From positions 31,247,001 to 31,311,000 of the forward strand of contig NC_065575.1 of NCBI RefSeq assembly GCF_937616625.2: a stretch of DNA of 64,000 bases, in the 5' to 3' direction. Of the stretch, positions 43,840-56,700 are shown in pieces (the stretch's first letter is position 1; each line of letters starts with the position of its first letter). The notes below the pieces were generated by a model. The model made no database searches. It was not told the DNA's origin and saw only the letters and a program-made list of their open reading frames with translations. Origin of the DNA: Mercurialis annua (lineage: Eukaryota; Streptophyta; Magnoliopsida; Malpighiales; Euphorbiaceae). The position numbers and the translations under genes are program-made.

Positions 43840-46450
43840 TTATAAGAATTTGGAGCTGGATTAAACATGTAAAAGCATGACCTAATTGTGTTTTAAATTC
43901 TGTTTTAAAATGCAGAAAATTGATGTATAAAATGATGAATTTTTGTTGTTTTGATGGTGTTTAGCAATTTCGGAGCGGATTTTGATGTGACACTCTCTTA
44001 ATTAAAATATTATTTACTCATAAATTTATAACAAACACAGCATAATCCATTTCATACATGTCATGTTATAACACAAAAGTGTTAGCTAAAAGAATATCCA
44101 TATACATTCATACTATCTCATATAAAATACTAACTCTTAATACAAACGTTTCATTTATCTAACTTACTTACATAAACACTTCAAAATATGCACGTGCAAT
44201 GAACTCTCCATTGGCCCACCCGAAACCTCTATCAGATGCAAATGTCGACTCAATGCAACTCTTTGTATCCTAAAATAAATTACGCAAATAGATATATGCA
44301 TACTAAATTTACACATTCATAAGCATTCCAAGTAACTAAAATATAACTCAAGCGATGATCTATTCAATATAAGCAATAACCATAACAAACATAACAGTGC
44401 AATGTTCAATTCAAACCAAACATATTCACACATTTCCAATCAACATCAAGCTTACAGAAGGATATTCACTCATGCGCATAATTCACATGTTGGTCCAAAT
44501 CTCCATATATGGAACCCACATACCTTATTGTCCCAAATCGCCCTTTAGGCAACCAATAACTCACTCTCACGTCGTTGGCCCGAATGGCCATTTTAGGCAA
44601 TCAACGACTATTTTAATTCTCATTGAATATCCAAACATAAGCATGACATGATTCTCAAAACCAAAACATGATTCACACCAACAATTCAACCATGATTCAC
44701 AAGCGCATTTACGTCTCAAAATTAACACACACTTCCAATTGCAAACAAACATATATACCAAGTATAACATTATCTATTCACTTACTCAATTCACTGAGTC
44801 TCAAACCTATAAATTTCTAGGCTTGTCCTTCGTATTACTTTCTTGTCTGTAAGTACCTATTCACATATACAATCTTAATTATTTCACAAGGAATAACTAT
44901 TTTCATAATTTACATAAATAAACAAACTAGTAGTAACAATCCTCTTTAATAGACAACTTTTGTGTACCAACTTCAAATAGGTACAAATCCTAATACAAAC
45001 ATCATTTATGCAAAATATTGATAAAAATCCTGAAAATTTGAGTCTAGTTTCATTTCCAATTGGAAGCACATCAAATGGATTAGTATAAAGCAGATTATGC
45101 AAATTACAATACAACTAGGTTAAACTGTCCAGACAGATTGTACAACTAAATGTTTTTTCCTTCTTCACCATCCAAATGACATAATTAGTCTTTTATCAAA
45201 TCTAAAAAGTTATAGTTAACATTCTAAAGAATCTATTTAATAAAAAATGGCATCATTTGGACATGTAAAACTTATTTTATCAATTTTACAAGTAGTTAAA
45301 GTTGCATTCTACAAGTAGACAAAACATAGAGCCTATATTAAAAGTGTTGCACACATCCATACAAATATAATTTTACAAATTTTTTTGGTGTAGTTATATT
45401 TATAAGTTCCTATAAAATATATCAAAAAGAACCAACTCAATTAGATTTCTATACAATGATATATTCATGTTTTGGTGACACCCTATCAGGCTATATAGGT
45501 ATACAGAGCAACAAAATGGTGTGGACTATTAGGCTATCATAACGATTTCAAATGATAAACTCAAAGCATAACAATAGTAGTAGACTGGCCATAGTTTCAA
45601 TATACTCAAGAATCGTTTAATTTGAAGTTGTATAACTCGACTTATAATAGTAAAATCATGAACAAATATTTGGCCAAAAACAGAGTTAAAACAGAAAACC
45701 TAAAACAACCAAGTCAAATGATTCCACATACGTTGTTTCTTCCAATTCTTGATTCAACCTTAAAACATAAATGATTTTATTTTTTATTGATGGAATAATC
45801 TCTGAATATCAGCAATGGATTTCCTCTTCTTCTCTTTTCTTTCTCTAGGTGTAGTTTTGATAAGGAGAATGCTTAAGAGGTGATATTTAACATGTAATTA
45901 GGGTTTATTATGATAGTATACAATTGGTTTCATAGAATCATTTATCAGTACTAATATCTCATATAATCATTGCAATGTTTTATATGTTCAATTTTAACCT
46001 CAAAACTTATTTTCATTTCGAACCACTAAAATCAACCTAGTTTACCGACGTACTTTCATTCCAATTTAGTTCTAATATATTTGTTGGTCGTTATACTACC
46101 TATTATTCATTTTGAATAGTTAAAGCATTAATTAAACCCCCATCATTTTCATTTAATTAACATCAATCATTACGTTAAATGCTCACGTAAATGCTAATGA
46201 ACAACGTAAGAGCATGACTATATGCAATTTAAATATGGGTGTCAAATTTGATGTCGGGTTTGAGTTGGAGATGTCAGGGCACGGTCGGAGGCAGTGGAGC
46301 ATGGCAACTGCCACTGCCTGCCAACGAATAGGGCACTGTGTGCCTTGTTCAGTTGAGCCAAATGGCTCAGCCAACCCTAGGACATGGTGTAGCTGAGCCT
46401 TGTGTCACATGCCTAGACGATGGGCATGGCCATTGGTCGATGGGCCGAAC
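43840..46450. other. Unrecognised, possibly old LTR sequence
   Basis: A TGTGACACTCTC start at about 43986 would suit a minus-strand LTR, but no partner end or PBS is clear. Two related units near 44527-44555 and 44572-44610 share CGCCCTTTAGGCAACCAA / GGCCATTTTAGGCAATCAA. A GC-rich stretch at 46270-46450 contains repeated TGGCTCAGCCAA and TAGCTGAGCC words. No gene is supported. Confidence 0.4.
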
Positions 46451-47326
46451 CCAACGCATCCCGGAGAAAATTTCTCCAAACCCCGATATGTTAAAAATGT
46501 GTTTAAATTAATAAAAGGACATATAACTTGACTTAATAAATAAGTTTATGAAGAATAATAATTAAATATAATTTCAATAATCCGGGAAATTTAATCGAGA
46601 AAATTATAATCACGATTAAATATAATTAAATTAGGACTTCAGACTGAACGAGCGGTCCAAACAAATAAAATGTGGATTATTGATGGAAACAAATTTCAGC
46701 ATAAGTATAGTGAAACCGAGTCGTACATGATCTGCTCTTCTGAGTGCATCCCAGGACTCGCCTAAACCAAGATCCGAACAATATCAATGCCTGAGTCCAC
46801 GAGACTCGCCAGCCTAAGGGCTAAAGAGAGATTCGCCAGAATCCCCAACAAGACCGACTCTCAGAGGATTTGGTCAATATACGGAATCTACTCCAAAGCG
46901 CGTTGCCAAATACCTTATTACACTGGATATGAGTAATATCTAGAAGACCAGATATGCGGAATCACTTTCATATTTGGAAGTAAACTCCTATCTAGGAAGA
47001 TAAGCCTATTCCGGAAGATATTCCTGAATAGGAATCTCTTTGAATAAGGAATCCCCTTAATATTCAATCACAAGCTACTAAATAGGAATCACTTTCCTAT
47101 TTGTATTCTACAAGGTATTCCCTCACTACTATATAAGGAGCTTGAAGTATGCCTAAACACATAATTACATTCAATACGCAAATATGCTCCTAGTGTCGGT
47201 GCCGCTGGAAAACACTACCAACGCCGGCACTGTGAGTGGCGCCGTAATCCTGCTTCTGCCATCCTCCAGAAACCCAGTCCAAATCATTCCTGACTCGATC
47301 GTAATCGGCATGTGCCACTGTTTCTA
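46451..47326 (+). repeat. Old LTR-like promoter segment
   Basis: Repeated TAGGAATC/GGAAGATA words at about 46970-47100 precede a good TATA box, TATATAAGG at 47130-47138. About 50 bp later GCTCCTAGTGTCGGTGCCGC leads into a GC-rich block (47195-47255). This is the look of a Tat-type U3-R region; the outer borders are not visible. Confidence 0.45.
47130..47138 (+). promoter_or_regulatory. TATA box of an old LTR
   Basis: TATATAAGG in the context CTCACTACTATATAAGGAGC, a typical plant core promoter sequence within repeat DNA. Confidence 0.55.
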
Positions 47327-48271
47327 GCCTCGAAGCCCAAATTGTAACCTGCCTAGTCAATCGGGCCCAGAAAGCCTAAATCTAGTACGACCAACAAATT
47401 TCAGACCCAATTCCAAGCTCATCCGAACTCGGCATCGACCCCGATTTTAATAGTGGATTTGTATCGACGAGATAGAAAAGTTATGTGTTCTGCCCGAGAA
47501 CCAGTTCTGACCACATCAACGGTCAAAACGCATTGAGTGATTGACACTCCAGTTTACAAGGTTTCAAAGTATTTCTAACCTTAATTGCATATCCAACTGC
47601 TCGTGTGTATGTTGAAATTGTTTAAAATACTTTCCAAAAGTATGATCCAATCCAATATTAACAGGCTAAAGGACTGACCAAGTTAATTAGTTAAATCAAT
47701 CAAAACCAGCAAATCACCTAGAAATCTTAGGACTGCTATGAAAAAGTAGTTAAAGGTTGTATAAGTCATTCAAAATGACTAAATAAAAACAATCAAATCT
47801 AAAAACACGGGTTTTAGGCTTTGTGCATGTTATCAATCCAGACCAGCTAATCATTTGCTATTTGTTAGAAACCTCTAACGTTAAATGAATGCTTAGGAAT
47901 ATTTTCTATATGCCAGAATCGAGTCATAAGAGCATCCTGAATTCGGTCCCTTTACTGCTTACATCTGTGTTTAAATTCCCATAATTTATACTATGAAATG
48001 CATGAATGTTAAGATGAGATAAAACAAATACAATTAGTAAAAGAAAATGTAACTGATAAGCCAAGAACAAGATTTTCGGTAGAATGTCCACGAACCCAGA
48101 ATTTTTGTCTGGCGTACGATAATCTCACCCATAGCGAGTGAGGTAATCCATTCGGTGTAAAAGTCATTCCTAGCTTAGCTAGATGGTAACTCCATACTTT
48201 CTCAAATCCTTTTCAGAATGAAGTCCTGCCATAAGCGTGGGCGAGCGACCCCGAACCCCGCTTCGCTCACA
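47327..48271 (+). repeat. Old LTR-like segment, copy B
   Basis: This is the diverged partner of copy A (21376-22336), in the same orientation. Shared landmarks are GCCTCGAAGCCCAAA, ACTTTCCAAAAGTATG, the hairpin-like CGATAATCTCACCCATAGCG stretch near 48117 and the final CTCACA. No PBS follows this copy, so it may be a 3' or solo LTR. Divergence of roughly a quarter to a third makes it old. Confidence 0.5.
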
Positions 48272-49205
48272 CGACTAAAAGGATAGATTACATGCCAAAA
48301 GTGTCGTTGAATCCATTTAGGTCAGATCATAAACAATGAAACAATCAATCATATCATACATATCATTAACCTAAGCATAGCATCACAATCTTATAGATTC
48401 AAACCACCCAAATCGATTAAAATACAACAATTGCTAGAAAAATCCTAACTTTGATAAATCATGTCCAAATGTATTTAAACCATGAAACATCAGATTATAC
48501 ATATTCAATTCATCATTTTAATCATATTAGTTCAAAATATACATCTCAACCAAAAACTCACACGATTTCAATCATTCACAATCTCAAATCATGCCTTTCT
48601 ACTCACAAATTGCAACATACGATTCATCAAAATGAAATGGAGTAAATAGATTACCCAAGATTGATGTAGGTGGTGATAGTAAGCGCAAACAAACAATAAT
48701 GATAGGTTTGGACCAAATCAAATCAAATCGCCAAGCACTCGCAGAGAACATGTACGTAGAATAAGCGTAGATCTTGCGATATGAACGTAAAATCACCCTC
48801 TAAGCGCTAAGAATTGACCTTGAATGATTTGAAAAGAGAGAAAAGTGTAAACTCAGTGTGTTTAGTCGTTTTAGGGTTTAGGGTCGAATGGGGCTAGGGT
48901 TACAAGTTAGGGGTCTATTTATAGGCCCCCGACTTGGCAGATAGGCGGCGCATCGCGCCACTCTTTGGCGCGACGTGCCACTAGGACACCTTCCCCCTGA
49001 CATGCCAATACCCGCTCCGACGCATCCCAACTTGCTCTCAAGGCCCAAAGTTGATCCTTTAGGCCCAAGGCAATAAAAAACTAGTCCAAACAACGCACTA
49101 AAGGTTTCACGAGGAAAAACACGATTCCGAGGATTTAAAACACACATCATTCAAGTCACAGCAACACTAGAATGTTCATCGGAACAAACCAAAAAAATAC
49201 AGGGT
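48272..49205 (-). promoter_or_regulatory. Minus-strand promoter-like segment, probably another LTR
   Basis: On the minus strand, a GC-rich block (48983-48948) is followed by CTATAAATAG (48924-48915) and a leader with AACCCTAAACCCTAAAACGA. A possible LTR start lies near 49205 (TTTTAACACCCTGTA on the minus strand). I find no matching second LTR in the window. Confidence 0.4.
48948..48983 (-). repeat. GC-rich palindromic block GCGCATCGCGCC
   Basis: GCGCATCGCGCCA and TTTGGCGCGACGTGCCA are close inverted copies of each other. The 13-mer GCGCATCGCGCCA occurs again at 58389-58401 inside the LTR of LARD-like element 2, which otherwise shows no similarity to this region. Confidence 0.7.
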
Positions 49206-49459
49206 GTTAAAATCATGATCAGGAGGACTAGGGAGAGGAAGAATCGGCCTAAAAGGGGAAGCAACCCATTTAAAAAAGATAGCCAGAGAATCTAGACTCA
49301 TGCCTAATCTAAAAGAAGGACCGCTACCATCGTTTGTTAATTTTAGGGATAGCATCTAAGAGCCTCCTCCCAGTAATAGGGGAGATATTGTTGTAGAACT
49401 CATTAGCCCGACAGGTCATTATGTATATCTCGCATAGTAAACTAAGAGAAGGAACATAC
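49206..49459 (-). other. Probable intron or downstream part of the minus-strand ORF
   Basis: No long open frame. A GGTATGTTCC donor on the minus strand at 49460 suggests that the exon at 49460-49817 was followed by an intron here. I cannot see a convincing acceptor or second exon. Confidence 0.35.
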
Positions 49460-49817
49460 CTCTATCATTAACCGGCTCTAAGAAAGAACATAACACGCGA
49501 ATGACATTTGGGTGGATTTGCACAAGAGGGATTTTAAAATTTAAAACAAAGTTCTCGATCAGTGGGTTCAAAGGAAAGTGCAAACCACAACAAAACTGCT
49601 CCCTTATAACCATGATTCTACCATCTCTTGGTTTAGTGCTAGCTATGACACGGGAACCACAGACAAATAAGGTATACTCAGAATGAATTCCATAAAGATC
49701 CCTAATCTCGGATAAACACTCATCATCAATATTAGTAGTAAAAGTAGAGAGGCCCCTACGATAATCAACGGAGAAACCAAAAGAGGGAGTAGCAACTGAA
49801 GATCTAGTGCTAGTCAT
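49460..49817 (-). CDS. Partial ORF of the 'putative gypsy type transposon' kind, 119 aa
   Basis: The frame is open further up to 50045, but I start at the Met at 49817 (MTSTRSS) because the upstream part is hydrophobic low-complexity sequence. The segment VIREQFCCGLHFPLNPLIEN with QIHPNVIRVLCSF matches the pattern (aGLR-P-hPF...L...PsQLhPN.wR) of a plant domain annotated as 'putative gypsy type transposon', known from extra, often antisense, ORFs of Tat-type elements. After residue 119 a GTATGT splice donor is likely; the frame stops 13 codons later if unspliced. The C-terminal rest is not found, so it is incomplete. It may be functionless. Confidence 0.55.
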
Positions 49818-50872
49818 GGTGATAAAAGCAACAAGGTTGTAGATAAGAGAAGAAAAGAGGGATTGCCTGAAAATAGAAGGATAAATCAGCAACAACAAAG
49901 AAGAGGAGGGAAACTTGAAGACATAAATTAAAATGAAAAATAAAGCGCCAGGAAGAAGAAACAAAGTAGAGGACATGCATTTAAAAGAAATTGGCAAGCG
50001 GTTGACATGCGTGAAACGTGGCGAGAAGAAAATGAGGAAGCACAAGAAATGGTAAATTCAAAATTCAAAAGTGAAAATGCATGAATGTTGAGATGAGATA
50101 AAACAAATATGCCAACAGAGCCTAGACCCACGAACCAGACTAAGTAGACAGTCGTACTGTCACGACCCAAAATATTGAGCCGCAACTGGCGCTAGGGAAT
50201 GGGAGTGGTAGCTCCGAAACCCGTAGCAAGCCTTAAATCACTATTAATTTTTTGCAATTAATAATAAATACACCAAACAACGGAAGCAAACACATATATA
50301 TATATATATATATATATAACATATAATCAACTAGTTACACTAACTGTTCAAACCTCGTGGACTCTAGTTGCCGTATCCTGTGCAAACTGGCCTCACGGTA
50401 CTGTATACAAAAGTTAGTGTAATAAACATATCCCTGACATCTGGTGCCGTGAATAAAACATACTACTTGTAGCCTATCAAAAACATATAAACAGGACAGC
50501 AAGTAATATGTACACTCAAAATGTACTGCTATCTTGGCTACGACTCTGTCGACGCAGGACCACTACTGCAGCATTCACAGAAGTCAAAAACTACACATAC
50601 ACAGCTGACTTCTGCACTTCAAAATTTGGCTCTAGCTAAGTCCACAAACTAAGCACCTGAAAGAAATCAAAGGTGAGGGGTCAGTATTTGGGGAAATACT
50701 GAGTGAGTTGGCATTTACTGACGGTATTATTATAAAAACATAGCATCGCATTTCAAGAAAACAATAATATAAAATACATATAAACAGGTATTTGATCCGT
50801 ACGAAACTAATATCCTAGCACGCGACACATCTCTTAAATAATCATATCGTACTAGTCATTACATTTTAAGCT

Positions 50873-51078
50873 GTGAGTCCAACTCACTGGTGGGTCCAAC
50901 CCACTAGATACGGGGACTCCAGGTTACACCGTAACCGAGTGCTCACTCGTATCAAATCGCTATCAAACTTCGAAATTCTTATTCATATCATGTCATTCAT
51001 AATAATTTATTTCTCGAATGCAAACACACTAGACTGACTCGATACTGGTGATCACACAGCCTATTGACACCCAATAGG
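50873..51078 (-). other. Conserved hairpin cluster in the LTR
   Basis: GTGAGT-CCA-ACTCAC (50873-50887), GTGGGT-CCA-ACCCAC (50890-50904), GGTTAC-ACC-GTAACC (50922-50936) and CCTATTG-ACACC-CAATAGG (51060-51078). Order and spacing mirror those in the solo LTR, down to the 2-nt gap between the first two. Confidence 0.8.
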
Positions 51079-51640
51079 TAGCTAGTTTCTTCGGATCGCA
51101 TGCTAGTCCTCGTATATATACTTAATTGAAATATCTAACATTTAATCAAACCATATAACATGCGATGCGTATATACAATATAAATATCTATATAAAATAA
51201 CTTTAATATATAATACACGAAAGTAAAGTGCAACTCACAGTGACCGCAATCCAATCAATGATGTGGTTTATGAAATGATATGCCCTCGCTATCCCACGTC
51301 TACTGACCTCTCTGCTCACTAACACGTCTGATACATAATAATTAGACGTGAACCTCGTATGTATAATACTTTAAATTCTAAGGTTTTGTTTCATTCTTAA
51401 TGTTATTCGTGAACTCGATATTCCTTTATCGTATTCACGATATATCGAACCCTGGTTCTCGTATTCGAGAAACATATACTATCTTTAGCGTTTTCCATTA
51501 TCGTTGCCCACGTAAAACATCGAGCTAAAACTTCACTATTTAAAGTATCAGGGTCCTTAATCGTTTTTAGGGTTTAATTTTTGAAAATACTAAAATCCCG
51601 CTCAATTAGAGCTAAAAGTCCATTTTGGTCCCTGCGGACC

Positions 51641-51766
51641 CACTGTGCGGGCGCAGAAGAACACTGTGCGTCCGTACACTTCAGTGTGCGTCCGCACACT
51701 TGGGAGTGTGCGTTTGCACACTTGCTTAAATGTGCGTTCGCACACTTCGGTTTGCGATCGCACACC
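51641..51766 (-). repeat. Palindrome array GTGTGCG-NN-CGCACAC
   Basis: About six units occur: CTGTGCGGGCGCAG, TGTGCGTCCGTACA, GTGTGCGTCCGCACAC, GTGTGCGTTTGCACAC, TGTGCGTTCGCACA and TTGCGATCGCACAC, spaced by 5-12 nt. The related array in the solo LTR has different centre dinucleotides and spacers. Confidence 0.85.
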
Positions 51767-52296
51767 GAGTGCAGCCCCCCGGAAAATCAATTTTCGGGGC
51801 TTCCATCCAACCCGACATGTTAAAAACATAACCAACTCCAAAACCCGTTCCTCGGTTTCCATAAAAACGCTATAAAAACTTCAAAAAGGTCAAATTCAAG
51901 CTTAATTCTTTAATCCCGTAAAACAGCACTTATTATTCGATGTTTAACCAAATTTCTTGAAGATTTACCTTGAAACGAAGCTTAGGATCGATAGAGGATT
52001 CGATTCTGAAGAAATCGCCGCGAAAATCACTTTAATCTGACGTCGAACGGCGAAACGGCGGCGAAACGACAGTATCGATCGATTTCTCTGAATTTCTCTC
52101 GAACTCCCTCTCCGCTTCTCTAATTCATATCTTCATTTCTTATATAATTTGGCTAAAGTGCCACTTTGGTCCTTGTTCTTTTTGTTTGTTATCATTTATC
52201 TTTTAAACTTTTCTTTCGTACGATTTAGTGCATAACTAAATCAATAAATTCTTAATTTATAACTTATACGTATTATTTGTATCCTATAAATATTAC

Positions 52297-53620
52297 TGAT
52301 AAACCATAATTTTACGTGTTTTGATAAGTTTATTTTGATTTGATTCTTATGAAATTATGTAAATTATGGTTTGATTATACCCTGATTCGTTGAGTTGATT
52401 AACTTTCTTTAGGAGCAAGCAATTGTATAATGGAGAGCCGAATGAATCGAAATTGCAACAGAATTCGTCATTTCAGAGTCGACCTTACCAACAGCCTTAC
52501 CTTCCAGCAGAACCGGCCATGGAGCAATTCTGAAGACCCAGCCGGACCTACCAGCCGGACCTGCCCAGTAGAACCGGCTGGAGGTCCGGTCAACCTACTG
52601 TCTCGGATAGAAAGCCAGCCGGACCTGTAGCCTTACCTGCTCAGTAGAACCGGTCAGCATGTCCGGTCAAGAGCAAAAATCAGTCCGTTTTTTTAGGTTT
52701 CCTTGAGACTTGGGGACTGTAAAAGGCAAAAAGAGAAGCTGAGTTAGGGTTCGATTTTTGACATAACTCAGAGACTTATAAGCAACCACAAGGAGGAAAA
52801 AGACTAATTGAAGATTGAAGCAAGGATTCTTGACGATCGAAGGAAGGAATCAACTGACGATTGATCTAACCTGGAATCTAAAGAATTTTTCCTTATTCTC
52901 TTTTCATGAACTCTTTCAATTCTGTTTTAGCTTTCCAATCTCAGATTATGCGTAGCAAAACTTTTCCATTAGAGCTAGGGATGTAGTTTAATTATGGGAT
53001 TCATTGTTATTTTATGGATTGAAGTTTTATATTAGCAAGAGATTGTTTAATATCGTGTTTTCAGTAATTAATTCTCGTGTTCATCGTTGTTTGATTGTTT
53101 GGCCATCAATTGGACTTTATCTAGAATTTATGTGAAGTATTGAGAGATGAAACATAAATTCTGATCTAGAATTAATTCGCATAACTATCGTAGGATAGAG
53201 ATATACCTACGGATTTGTGTATGACATATAGGTTGTAATCCTTCATCATTCGATTAAATTAGGGTTTGGATTAAGAAATTAAACTCACTTTAATTGAATA
53301 GGCTTTCTTGATTCGAGAGAATATTAAAGCAATTTTGAATACCGTCATTGAATCACATCCATTCCATAGATGATAATGTATCTTATAATTAAGTGAAACC
53401 CCGAAACTCTAGTGTTCTTCGCCATTAATTTATTTTTACATCTTAATTTTTGTCGTTCTATTTACTTTAGTTAATTAGCTTAAACAAACTCAATTCAATT
53501 TTATAATTTTCTTAGCTATAATTAATACAAATAATAGTTGATCAGTTGTCTCTGTGGATACGACCTTGTTTGCTATGATTACATTCTGTATACTTGCAGG
53601 AGTTGCATTTTTAGCTATCA
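52297..53620 (+). repeat. 5' LTR of Athila-type element 2
   Basis: This 1324-bp LTR runs TGATAAACCATAATTT to TTTTTAGCTATCA. It is clearly the same family as the 1328-bp LTRs of element 1 but with many substitutions and indels. The TATA box is changed to TGTAAAAGG (52718-52726) and the CCGG module (52505-52675) is eroded. Confidence 0.9.
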
Positions 53621-53626
53621 AGTTTT

Positions 53627-53644
53627 TGGCGCCGTTGCCGGGGG
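53627..53644 (+). other. Primer-binding site of Athila-type element 2
   Basis: TGGCGCCGTTGCCGGGGG, 6 nt after the LTR; one base differs from the site in element 1 at the last position. Confidence 0.85.
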
Positions 53645-53733
53645 CAACGTTGTTTTTAACTATTATTTCATTAATTCTAGTCTTTACTTTTAGTCTTATT
53701 CTTTCAATTCTCTTTGTCATCTTCAGGATTTGA

Positions 53734-56700
53734 ATGCTATTGAGACGATAAAAAAGTCTTAATAACAAAGAAATACTTGAGCTGAATCCAGAGATTGAAC
53801 GAACGTGCCGTGCAAATAGAGCAAGAAGAAGACAAGAAACAGCTGAAAACATGGACGGACTAGTTAATCCCAATCAAGCGCAAAGGCTACGTGATATTCA
53901 AAGGCCAACGGTTACTGCAAACCCGTCATGTATCCGTTTGAGTGAAGCAGCAAGGAACTATGAGCTCAAAACTTTCCATCTCAATATGCTGCCTCAGTTT
54001 ACTGGAACGGCTACTGAAGACTCATTCGCCTTTATCAGAGATTTCTATGGTATTGTGCAAACTTTACCGATGAACAATCTCAATGAGGATGAGCTAAGAA
54101 TGAGGTGTTTCCCTCATTGTCTGAAAGGAGACGCTAGACAGTGGCTTTTGAACCAGCCAGAAGGTGTTTTTCGCACATGGGAGGATGTATACAATGAATG
54201 TATGCTGAGGTTCTACTCTCCCCAAAAGACCATGGATTTGAGGGCGAAAATCTGCAACTTTGTGCAGCGAGATCCAGAATTGTTTCATGAAGCATGGGAA
54301 AGGTTTAAGCTGCTCTTGACCCAATGCCCTCATCACCAAGTGCCAGAGAATTTCTGACTCAGTTTTTCTATGATGGCCTGAACGTTAATTGTCAAACGCT
54401 AGTTGACACAACTTCTGTAGGTTACTATGGAGATACAACAGCTGCAGAACTCATGAAAACCTATGAGAAGTTGGCAATGAATTCAAGGCAGAAGGCAATC
54501 AGATGAAAAAGGGCAGGAGTATATGAAATCAATTCTCATTCTGATCTCTCAGCACAAATGGCTGATTTAACCAAGCAAGTCAAGATGCTTGTGGACAGAG
54601 ATACTTCCAATCAAGAGTCATGTGCCTTTTGTGGGATGTTTGGACACAATGCAAATGTGTGCGTAAACGTTGAATCGGCACCACCAAACTGTGAGGAAGC
54701 AAATTTCATGGGAGCCTTCCAGGGTAGACAAGTCAAGAATGACCCTTTTTCAAACACTTATAACCCTGGATGGCGCAACCACTCAAATTTCTCCTGGAGG
54801 GATCAAGGAGCGAATAGGCAAGCACCACCTCCGGGATTTCAGCAACAAAGACAAGTTCTTCCACCTCAACAACAGAATAATTCAGACAGGAAGCCTTCTG
54901 TAGAAGAGATGATATCTCAGTTCTTAGCAACTCAAGATACCACTGTTAAGAAGATGGATGCGAAAATTGACCAGTTGGCACAGTCAAGTCAAGCATCAAT
55001 TCACAAATTAGAGTTGCAGTTGGGCCAGTTGGCAAGAACTGTTGCGGAACGTGAACAAGGCAAACTCCCTAGTAATATTGAAAATAATCCGAAAGAGGGA
55101 GTTATGGCCATCAGTCTCAGGAGCGGAACTCAGGTGGAAACTGGAAGCAAGGGAAAGAAAGTAATTGAGATTGTCTACGACGAAGACGACAAGGAAGATA
55201 GTGAACACGATGCAAAGCAAGGGAATAATCTTGATAAGGAAGTGGTGGCTGATCCTTCAGTCAAACCTTATGTTCCACCTATTCCATATCCACAAAGGCT
55301 GAAGAAAAAAACTACTGACAACAATTTTCAGCACTTTTTTAATGCCTTTAAAAAGATTGAGCTTAATATTCCTATTTTGCAGGCCCTTGCTAAGATGCCT
55401 TCCTATGCCAAGTTCCTAAAAGAACTAGTTTCCAACAAGAGCAAGCTAGAGGAGTACACCACCGTAGCTTTAACTGAAGAATGCAGTGCCATACTTCAAA
55501 AGCAGCTACCACCTAAGCTTAAGGACCCAGGAAGTTTTTCTATCCCTTGTGTTATTGGTGATACTACTATCTCTAAATGTTTGTGTGATCTTGGTGCTAG
55601 TGTGAATATTATGCCTGCATCCCTTTATAAGAGGCTTGGCATGAAAGAGATGAAGCCCACAACTGTGTCTCTACAATTGGCTGATCGATCGATCAAATAC
55701 CCTTTAGGCATTGTAGAAGACTTATTTGTGCGAGTGGGCAAGTTTTATTTTCCTGCAAATTTTCTTATTCTAGAAACAAAAGATGAAAACGATTTATCTA
55801 TGATTTTAGGTAGACCGTTTTTAGCTACAGGAGGTGTGTTGATTGATGTTGTTCAAGGTAAACTTACCTTTAGGATGGGGAGTGAGAAAGAAGAATTTAA
55901 TATTCTTAAGGCGGTGAAACACCCATCACGTGATGATTCTTGTTTTAGTGTTGATGTTATTGACCATGCTGTTTCCCATGTTGCTGAACAGGAATCATTC
56001 AAGGAACCATTAGAAGCATGTTTAATTTTGAGTTCGCATGAGAAGGATGAAAATCTTGAAATAGCTGAGTGTGCAATGCGATTAGAAGGTGAAGGTTTTA
56101 GGACCTATAAATACAAGCCTCAATATGATGAGCTGAAATGGGAACCAAAACCAAAACCAACAGTTGTAGAACCACCAAAGCTAGAGCTAAAGCAGCTACC
56201 ACCTCATTTGAAATATGCGTTTATTGGGCCTAACGACACATATCCTGTTATTATTTCTTCTGGTTTATCTGATGTGCAGGAAGAGAAGACAATGCGGGTT
56301 TTGAGAAATCGAAGCAAGGCGATAGGATGTTCGATTTATGACATCATAGGGATTAATCCATCGATCTGCATGCATAAGATTCGATTGGAGAAGGAACATC
56401 TCCCTAGTAATCAAGGACAAAGAAGACTCAACCCGAACATGAAGAAGGTTGTGCGGGCTGAAGTGATTAAGCTTCTTGACGCAGGAATCATCTACCCTAT
56501 CTCTGATAGCGCCTGGGTGAGTCCTGTGCAAGTTGTACCAAATAAAGGAGGCACAACCGTGGTCAAGAATGACAATAATGAGCTGATTCCGACAAGGATG
56601 GTCACCGGTTGGAGGGTATGTATCGATTATCGCAAACTGAACGCGACCACATGTAAGGACCACTTTCCCTTACCTTTCATTGATCAGATGTTAGAGCGTT

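Larger units (their letters stand above)
50158..52296 (-). mobile_element. LTR fragment of the TGTCACGAC superfamily, interrupted
   Basis: It begins TGTCACGACCCAAAATATTG, nearly the same as the complement of the solo LTR's end (25721). It contains the hairpin cluster (50873-50936, 51060-51078), the palindrome array (51641-51766) and a minus-strand TATATAAG (about 52141-52150). At 52297 it is cut by Athila-type element 2; the missing outer part should lie beyond the window. A (TA)n run is at 50297-50318. Confidence 0.8.

Noticed and set aside
49818..50045. 76-residue hydrophobic extension of the minus-strand ORF
   Set aside because: Low-complexity Phe/Leu/Ser sequence with no match to the domain; the homologous part starts at the Met at 49817.
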